64,000 nucleotides of DNA from Pseudomonas helmanticensis (GTDB taxonomy: Bacteria > Pseudomonadota > Gammaproteobacteria > Pseudomonadales > Pseudomonadaceae). Positions 58,927 through 64,000 of this stretch are shown here, piece by piece (position 1 is the first letter of the stretch; each line of letters starts with the position of its first letter). Under the pieces are notes generated by a model. The model made no database searches. It was not told the DNA's origin and saw only the letters and a list, made by a program, of their open reading frames with translations. Location: NCBI RefSeq assembly GCF_900182985.1, contig NZ_FXUY01000002.1:374501-438500 (forward strand), written 5' to 3'. The position numbers and the translations under genes are program-made.

Positions 58927-60138
58927 ATGCAGTTCAGCAAATCGAACAAGCTCGCCAACGTCTGCTACGACATTCGCGGCCCGGTGCTCAAGCACGCCAA
59001 ACGACTGGAAGAGGAAGGCCAGCGCATCCTCAAGCTGAACATCGGCAACCCGGCGCCGTTTGGTTTCGAGGCGCCGGACGAAATTCTTCAGGATGTGATC
59101 CGCAACCTGCCGACCGCGCAAGGCTACAGCGACTCCAAAGGCCTGTTCAGCGCGCGCAAGGCGGTGATGCAGTACTACCAGCAAAAGAATGTTGAAGGTG
59201 TCGGCATCGAAGACATCTATTTGGGCAACGGCGTGTCCGAGCTGATCGTGATGTCGTTGCAGGCGCTGCTCAACAACGGCGACGAAGTGCTGGTTCCGGC
59301 GCCGGATTATCCACTGTGGACCGCCGCCGTCAGTCTGGCCGGTGGTAATGCCGTGCATTACCTGTGCGACGAAGGCGCCGACTGGTTCCCGGATCTGGCC
59401 GACATCAAGGCCAAGATCACCCCGAACACCAAAGCCATGGTGATCATCAACCCGAACAACCCGACCGGTGCGGTGTATTCGAAGGAAGTGCTGCTGGGCA
59501 TGCTGGAAATCGCCCGCGCGCACAACCTGGTGGTGTTCTCCGACGAGATCTACGACAAGATCCTCTATGACGATGCCGTGCACATCTGCACCGCGTCGCT
59601 GGCGCCCGACCTGCTCTGCCTGACCTTCAACGGTCTGTCGAAGTCGTACCGTGTGGCCGGTTTCCGCTCCGGCTGGATCGCCATCTCCGGGCCAAAACAC
59701 AACGCCCAGAGCTACATCGAAGGCATCGACATGCTGGCCAACATGCGCCTGTGCGCCAACGTACCGAGCCAGCATGCGATCCAGACCGCACTCGGTGGCT
59801 ATCAGAGCATCAACGATCTGGTGCTGCCGCAAGGTCGTTTGCTGGAACAGCGCAACCGTACCTGGGAGCTGCTCAACGACATTCCGGGCGTCAGCTGCGT
59901 CAAGCCGATGGGTGCGCTCTACGCCTTCCCGCGCATTGATCCGAAAGTCTGCCCGATCCACAACGACGAAAAGTTCGTTCTCGACCTGCTGCTTTCCGAG
60001 AAGCTGCTGGTCGTTCAGGGCACCGCGTTCAACTGGCCATGGCCGGATCATTTCCGTGTGGTCACCCTGCCCCGCGTCGACGACCTGGAAATGGCCATCG
60101 GCCGCATCGGCAACTTCCTCAAGTCCTACCGCCAGTAA
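58927..60138 (+). CDS. alaA: Alanine aminotransferase AlaA (class I/II, PLP-dependent)
   Basis: The 403-residue product is a fold-type I aminotransferase close in length to E. coli AlaA (405). Visible parts are LNIGNPAPFGFEAPDEILQD, VLVPAPDYPLWTAAVSLAGG, INPNNPTGAVYSKEVLLGML, FSDEIYDKILYDD and the PLP-lysine region CLTFNGLSKSYRVAGFRSGW. It makes alanine from pyruvate and glutamate. The ATG at 58927 (MQFSKSNKLANVCYD) is the usual start; the frame is open upstream but not conserved. It is divergent from msrB. Confidence 0.93.
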   Translation: MQFSKSNKLANVCYDIRGPVLKHAKRLEEEGQRILKLNIGNPAPFGFEAPDEILQDVIRNLPTAQGYSDSKGLFSARKAVMQYYQQKNVEGVGIEDIYLGNGVSELIVMSLQALLNNGDEVLVPAPDYPLWTAAVSLAGGNAVHYLCDEGADWFPDLADIKAKITPNTKAMVIINPNNPTGAVYSKEVLLGMLEIARAHNLVVFSDEIYDKILYDDAVHICTASLAPDLLCLTFNGLSKSYRVAGFRSGWIAISGPKHNAQSYIEGIDMLANMRLCANVPSQHAIQTALGGYQSINDLVLPQGRLLEQRNRTWELLNDIPGVSCVKPMGALYAFPRIDPKVCPIHNDEKFVLDLLLSEKLLVVQGTAFNWPWPDHFRVVTLPRVDDLEMAIGRIGNFLKSYRQ

Positions 60139-60442
60139 CTGGCCAGCAGTGCGCGACGGCCCGAACGTCGCGCACTGTCTGATTCAGCAACACTTCTGTG
60201 ATCCGCGCCTGCACAGGCCTTCTACACTTGCGATTCGAACCGGTCACCCGCGTCTGAGGTAATGGCGACGGGTCGCCGCCATGCGTCATCGGTAGCAATA
60301 TTGGCAGTGGGAATTGTCCTGCACGCCTGCGAATTCGCTGTAGGACACAGTTTGAAATAGTCACTCGGTTGAATAGCCCCGTGCCGCACCTTATATACCC
60401 CGCAGTACGCTACATCTTTAGCTTGAGGAGATTTCTACAACC
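60139..60442. other. Intergenic region between alaA and htpX
   Basis: About 300 bases with no gene seen. It contains the htpX promoter at 60369-60397 and a ribosome site GAGGAG at its end. Confidence 0.7.
60369..60397 (+). promoter_or_regulatory. Probable sigma-70 promoter of htpX
   Basis: TTGAAT, 17 bases, TATATA. The start of htpX follows about 45 bases later. A sigma-32-type heat-shock promoter is not evident, though htpX is stress-induced in E. coli. Confidence 0.6.
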
Positions 60443-61330
60443 ATGATGCGCATCCTGCTGTTTTTGGCCACTAACCTGGCGGTCGTGCTGATAGCCAGCA
60501 TCACCCTGAGCCTTTTCGGCTTCAACGGGTTCATGGCGGCCAACGGGGTTGATCTCAACCTTAGTCAGCTGCTGGTTTTCTGTGCGGTCTTTGGTTTCGC
60601 CGGTTCGCTGTTCTCGCTGTTCATCTCCAAGTGGATGGCAAAGATGAGCACCGGTACCCAGATCATCAGCCAGCCACGTACCCGTCATGAGCAATGGCTG
60701 CTGCAAACCGTCGAGCAACTGTCCCGTGAAGCCGGGATCAAAATGCCCGAAGTCGGTATTTTCCCGGCCTACGAAGCGAACGCTTTCGCCACCGGCTGGA
60801 ACAAGAACGACGCGCTGGTCGCGGTCAGCCAGGGTTTGCTGGAACGTTTTTCACCCGATGAAGTGAAAGCCGTACTGGCCCACGAAATCGGCCACGTTGC
60901 CAACGGCGACATGGTCACCCTGGCACTGATCCAGGGCGTGGTGAACACCTTTGTGATGTTCTTCGCGCGGATCATCGGCAACTTCGTCGACAAAGTGATC
61001 TTCAAGAACGAAGAAGGCCAGGGCATTGCCTACTACGTGGCAACCATCTTCGCCGAACTGGTTCTGGGCATTCTTGCCAGCTCGATCGTCATGTGGTTCT
61101 CGCGCAAGCGCGAATTCCGTGCCGACGAAGCCGGTGCGCGCCTGGCCGGTACCAGCGCGATGATTGGCGCCCTGCAACGCCTGCGTGCCGAACAGGGCTT
61201 GCCGGTGCACATGCCGGACACCCTGAACGCCTTTGGTATCAACGGTGGCATCAAACAGGGCTTTGCCCGCATGTTCATGAGCCACCCGCCGCTGGAAGAG
61301 CGTATTGACGCACTGCGTCGTCGCGGTTGA
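60443..61330 (+). CDS. htpX: Membrane zinc metalloprotease HtpX
   Basis: The 295-residue product has two N-terminal membrane segments ([20 protein letters not shown] and [20 protein letters not shown]), the zinc motif [19 protein letters not shown], two further membrane segments, and a late [20 protein letters not shown] glutamate. It cleaves damaged membrane proteins, alongside FtsH. The length matches E. coli HtpX (293). The gene begins with two ATG codons; the first is used here. A terminator follows at 61349. Confidence 0.95.
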   Translation: MMRILLFLATNLAVVLIASITLSLFGFNGFMAANGVDLNLSQLLVFCAVFGFAGSLFSLFISKWMAKMSTGTQIISQPRTRHEQWLLQTVEQLSREAGIKMPEVGIFPAYEANAFATGWNKNDALVAVSQGLLERFSPDEVKAVLAHEIGHVANGDMVTLALIQGVVNTFVMFFARIIGNFVDKVIFKNEEGQGIAYYVATIFAELVLGILASSIVMWFSRKREFRADEAGARLAGTSAMIGALQRLRAEQGLPVHMPDTLNAFGINGGIKQGFARMFMSHPPLEERIDALRRRG

Positions 61331-61348
61331 TCAGATTGGCGTAAATGC

Positions 61349-61380
61349 AAAAGGCCCGCAGTGATGCGGGCCTTTTTTTG
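61349..61380 (+). terminator. Rho-independent terminator of htpX
   Basis: AAAAGGCCCGCAGTGATGCG continues into GGCCTTTTTTTG: a strong GC stem followed by a seven-T run, directly after the htpX stop. Confidence 0.92.
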
Positions 61381-61406
61381 TTGCCTTGATTAGTCGGCTG
61401 TTCTCA

Positions 61407-61514
61407 CTGGCCTCATCGCGAGCAGGCTCACTCCTACAGGGTTCTGTGGCGGTCACACAATCTGCGATTCAGCACAAATCACTGTAGGAGTGAGCCTGCT
61501 CGCGATGAGGCCAG
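61407..61514. repeat. REP-type inverted pair with 33-base perfect arms
   Basis: Arms at 61407-61439 and 61482-61514 are exact reverse complements of the GTAGGAGTGAGCC family, with a 42-base spacer. It lies between the convergent htpX and tpm genes. Confidence 0.9.
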
Positions 61515-61529
61515 AAAATCCCACGCTAT

Positions 61530-62177
61530 TTATCGGGAAGAAACGCGGTACACCCGCTCCTCCAGGCGCGTAACCCCCGCCTGCAAGAACTTCCAGCTCT
61601 CGCCCAGCACATCTTGCTCCTTCAGCGCCTGCACCTGCCAAACATCACCCAGCAACCGCTGCACCTCTTCATCCACCACCGCAAATGGCGGCCCCGGCAT
61701 CTGCGCCTGATCGTAATCCAGCGTAATCAACAGCCCTTGCACCCCTTGCGCAAGGATCTGCTGAAGATGCGCCGCATACCGCTCACGCATCGGCGGCGGC
61801 AAGGCTATCAGTGCCGCCCGGTCGTACAGCGCCGTGCAGTCGGTCACATCGTTCGCCGTCAACGCGAAGAAGTCACCACACCACAACTCGATGGCATCAC
61901 CGCGATAGACCTTGAACGCGCCCTTCTGACTAATCTGCGGCTGAATCTGATGCTCGGTGAAGAAGTCTTCGATCGCCTTTTCCGACAGTTCGATCCCGAG
62001 CACCGAATGACCGCGCCCAGCAAGCCACGCCAGATCCAGACTTTTCCCACACAAAGGTACGAGCACCCGCGCCGATGCAGGGACCGCCCAGTGCCGCTGC
62101 AAATACGGGTTCACGTCAGGCAGATGAAAACCGATCTGGCCCGACGCCCATTTCTTGTGCCAAAACTCAGGCTGCAT
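61530..62177 (-). CDS. tpm: Thiopurine S-methyltransferase
   Basis: The 215-residue product is a class I methyltransferase. The N-terminus ([20 protein letters not shown]) and the SAM-binding [20 protein letters not shown] are typical of bacterial Tpm, which methylates thiopurines and also tellurite or selenite. It is the usual length for Pseudomonas Tpm. It stands alone and is divergent from the dioxygenase gene. Confidence 0.93.
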   Translation of the reverse strand: MQPEFWHKKWASGQIGFHLPDVNPYLQRHWAVPASARVLVPLCGKSLDLAWLAGRGHSVLGIELSEKAIEDFFTEHQIQPQISQKGAFKVYRGDAIELWCGDFFALTANDVTDCTALYDRAALIALPPPMRERYAAHLQQILAQGVQGLLITLDYDQAQMPGPPFAVVDEEVQRLLGDVWQVQALKEQDVLGESWKFLQAGVTRLEERVYRVSSR

Positions 62178-62280
62178 GTATCACTCCCAAAAAATCGATC
62201 AAAAAGCGCTAAAACTTATATTAGATTTAGATCAAACAACTGACTGAAGATGGCTCATCTTAACGCTCAGGATCCTTTCC

Positions 62281-63048
62281 ATGTTTCCCAGCCTGTATAT
62301 CTCCCATGGCTCGCCCATGCTTGCGCTCGAACCCGGTGCCAGTGGCCCGGCACTGGCGCGACTGGCAGCCGAACTGCCCCGACCAAAAGCCATCGTGATC
62401 GTCTCCGCACACTGGGAGAGCCACGAATTGCTGGTCAGCAGCCATCCGCAACCGGAAACCTGGCACGACTTCGGCGGCTTCCCCCGTGCACTGTTTGAAG
62501 TGCAGTACCCGGCGCCCGGCGACCCACAACTGGCCGCCGAAGTCGCCGCGCTGCTGAACAGTCACAACCTGCCCGCGCGCCTTGATTCACAACGTCCGTT
62601 TGATCACGGGGTGTGGGTACCGTTGTCGCTGATGTATCCGCAAGCCGATATTCCGGTAGTGCAGGTCTCGCTGCCAAGCCGCGCCGGCCCGGCGTTACAG
62701 ACCCGCGTCGGCCGAGCGCTGGCCAGCCTGCGTAATCAAGGTATTTTGCTGATCGGCTCCGGCAGCATCACTCACAACCTGCGCGAACTGGACTGGCATG
62801 CCGGCCCGGAAAGTGTCGAACCGTGGGCGCGGGATTTCCGTGACTGGATGATCGACAAGCTGGCGGCCGACGATGAGCCGGCGCTGCATGACTACCGTCA
62901 GCAGGCGCCGAACGCCGTGCGCAACCACCCGAGTGATGAGCATTTGTTGCCGTTGTATTTTGCACGGGGTGCGGGTGGTGAGTTCAGCGTGGCGCACAAG
63001 GGCTTCACGATGGGTGCGCTGGGGATGGATATTTATCGTTTTGGTTGA
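62281..63048 (+). CDS. Class III extradiol (LigB-type) dioxygenase, YgiD/DODA-like
   Basis: The 255-residue product is a LigB-superfamily protein with the metal-binding histidines in YISHGSPMLALEPG, VIVSAHWESHEL and the later SGSITHNLRELDW, and FDHGVWVPLSLMYPQADIPV in the middle. The family opens catechol-type rings, e.g. 4,5-DOPA dioxygenase in plants and YgiD in E. coli. The substrate here is not known. ATG 62281 has AGGAT upstream. It is convergent with the helicase gene and separated from it by a terminator. Confidence 0.88.
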   Translation: MFPSLYISHGSPMLALEPGASGPALARLAAELPRPKAIVIVSAHWESHELLVSSHPQPETWHDFGGFPRALFEVQYPAPGDPQLAAEVAALLNSHNLPARLDSQRPFDHGVWVPLSLMYPQADIPVVQVSLPSRAGPALQTRVGRALASLRNQGILLIGSGSITHNLRELDWHAGPESVEPWARDFRDWMIDKLAADDEPALHDYRQQAPNAVRNHPSDEHLLPLYFARGAGGEFSVAHKGFTMGALGMDIYRFG

Positions 63049-63052
63049 CGCC

Positions 63053-63076
63053 TTCGAGAGCAGGCTCGCTCCCACA
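63053..63076. repeat. Solitary REP half-site
   Basis: GAGAGCAGGCTCGCTCCCAC is one arm of the GTAGGAG-type REP without a partner. Confidence 0.65.
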
Positions 63077-63092
63077 AAGGCAAAAAGCAGGC

Positions 63093-63126
63093 AAAAAAAT
63101 CCCCGAACCAGTCGGGGATTTTTTAT
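63093..63126. terminator. Bidirectional rho-independent terminator
   Basis: AATCCCCGA ... TCGGGGATT with an A run before and a T run after, between convergent genes. Confidence 0.92.
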
Positions 63127-63152
63127 CTGCGATCAATCAGCCCAGGGGCCGA

Positions 63153-64000
63153 TCAATCTTCGCGATAGCGACGCAGTTTCAGCTGCTTACCGGCAACGCG
63201 AGTGTCCTTCAGTTTGGTCAGGAGTTTGTCCAGACCATCTTCCGGCAGCTCGACGAGGCTGAAGCTGTCACGCACCTGGATGCGACCGATCGCTTCACGG
63301 GCCAGACCGCCTTCGTTGAGGATGGCGCCCAGCAGGTTTTTCGCAGCGATACCGTCACGCGCACCCAGCGCGGTACGGCAACGAGCACGGCCTTCGCCCA
63401 AAGGCATTGGCGCGCGACGCTCGCGGTCACCACGATCAGGACGATCACCGGTGCGCTCAGGACGGTCGCCACGCGGTGCATTGTTCGGCACCAGTGGACG
63501 TTCCTTCTCGATCGCTGCCAGGGTCAGCGCTTGGCCATTGGTAGCCTTGCGCAGCAGCGCAGCAGCCAGAGCACGCGGAGTGCAGCCGATGTCTGCAGTC
63601 AGACGATCGAGCAACTCACCGTGAGTCGATTCGGCATCAGCAACCAGCGGCGACAGGCTGTTGGTCAGTTTCTTGATGCGTGCATCGAGAACAGCTTGAG
63701 CGTCCGGCAGGCGTACTTCAGCCACTTTCTGACCGGTTACACGCTCGATCACTTGCAGCATGCGGCGCTCACGTGGAGTCACCAGCAGCAGTGCACGACC
63801 TTCGCGACCGGCACGGCCAGTACGGCCGATACGGTGAACGTAAGATTCCGGATCGTACGGCATGTCAACGTTGAATACGTGAGTGATGCGCGGAACGTCC
63901 AGACCACGAGCAGCAACGTCGGTCGCAACAACGATGTCCAGACGGCCATCTTTCAGCGAGTCGATGACGCGCTCACGCTGGTTCTGGGCGATGTCACCGT
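63153..64000 (-). CDS. deaD: DEAD-box RNA helicase DeaD/CsdA, C-terminal part (5' end outside window)
   Basis: The minus-strand frame is open to base 64000, so only the last 282 residues are seen. They contain the end of the helicase C domain: [20 protein letters not shown], then motif VI in [21 protein letters not shown] low-complexity arginine-rich stretch ([20 protein letters not shown]) follows, and then a C-terminal DbpA-type RNA-binding domain ([15 protein letters not shown], ending KLRRYRED). DeaD helps ribosome assembly and mRNA decay in the cold. The RNA-binding domain favours DeaD over RhlE or RhlB. Confidence 0.92.
   Translation of the reverse strand, partial: GDIAQNQRERVIDSLKDGRLDIVVATDVAARGLDVPRITHVFNVDMPYDPESYVHRIGRTGRAGREGRALLLVTPRERRMLQVIERVTGQKVAEVRLPDAQAVLDARIKKLTNSLSPLVADAESTHGELLDRLTADIGCTPRALAAALLRKATNGQALTLAAIEKERPLVPNNAPRGDRPERTGDRPDRGDRERRAPMPLGEGRARCRTALGARDGIAAKNLLGAILNEGGLAREAIGRIQVRDSFSLVELPEDGLDKLLTKLKDTRVAGKQLKLRRYRED

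Overview
The window looks like the chromosome of a fluorescent Pseudomonas, most likely the P. fluorescens / P. koreensis side of the genus. The reasons are a complete pyoverdine chromophore synthetase (pvdL) beside the pvdS sigma factor, a complete acyclic-terpene (atu) operon, high-GC codon use, and several Pseudomonas-type REP inverted pairs. No tRNA, rRNA, insertion sequence, prophage or CRISPR array was recognised. The species assignment is inference from gene content.

Layout. 1-393 is the tail of dsbG. 458-1270 is an alpha/beta hydrolase. 1452-16547 is a pyoverdine block: pvdL (4332 aa, no thioesterase), divergent pvdS with a Fur box over its promoter, and a hydroxyornithine-acetylase-like gene (pvdYII) with a textbook PvdS promoter. 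16571-17368 is a periplasmic solute-binding-type protein. 17461-26612 is atuR and atuABCDEF for citronellol/geraniol catabolism, with two near-identical operators in the atuR-atuA gap. 26683-29562 holds an exonuclease, ppnP, a MOSC protein and cheV. 30017-32490 holds a degenerate Hpt-like protein and a NarL-type two-component pair. 32474-38514 holds a lipid kinase, a molybdenum cofactor cluster (moeA, moaB, mobA), a small lipoprotein, a pseudouridine synthase, a small LexA-controlled gene and a glutaredoxin-like protein. 38711-45658 holds a CPA2 antiporter, an ammonium transporter, an ElaB/YqjE-type envelope trio, an EAL phosphodiesterase and a dGTPase. 46000-53271 is a signalling island: a BvgA-like regulator, a BvgS-like kinase and an HD-GYP protein with an unusual insertion. 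53272-57129 holds free-Met-R-sulfoxide reductase, an AAA ATPase and an orphan hybrid kinase. 57113-64000 holds ohrR-gpx, msrB, alaA, htpX, tpm, a LigB-type dioxygenase and the C-terminal part of deaD.

How the genes work together. PvdL builds the acyl-Glu-D-Tyr-Dab precursor of the pyoverdine chromophore. PvdS, itself iron-repressed, should switch on both pvdL and pvdYII through TAAAT-N16-CGT-type promoters visible here. The atu genes form one degradative route under AtuR. The ohrR-gpx pair, msrB and msrC make a loose oxidative-repair neighbourhood. The 46-53 kb block combines sensing, transcription control and probable cyclic-di-GMP turnover, and is the least described part of the window.
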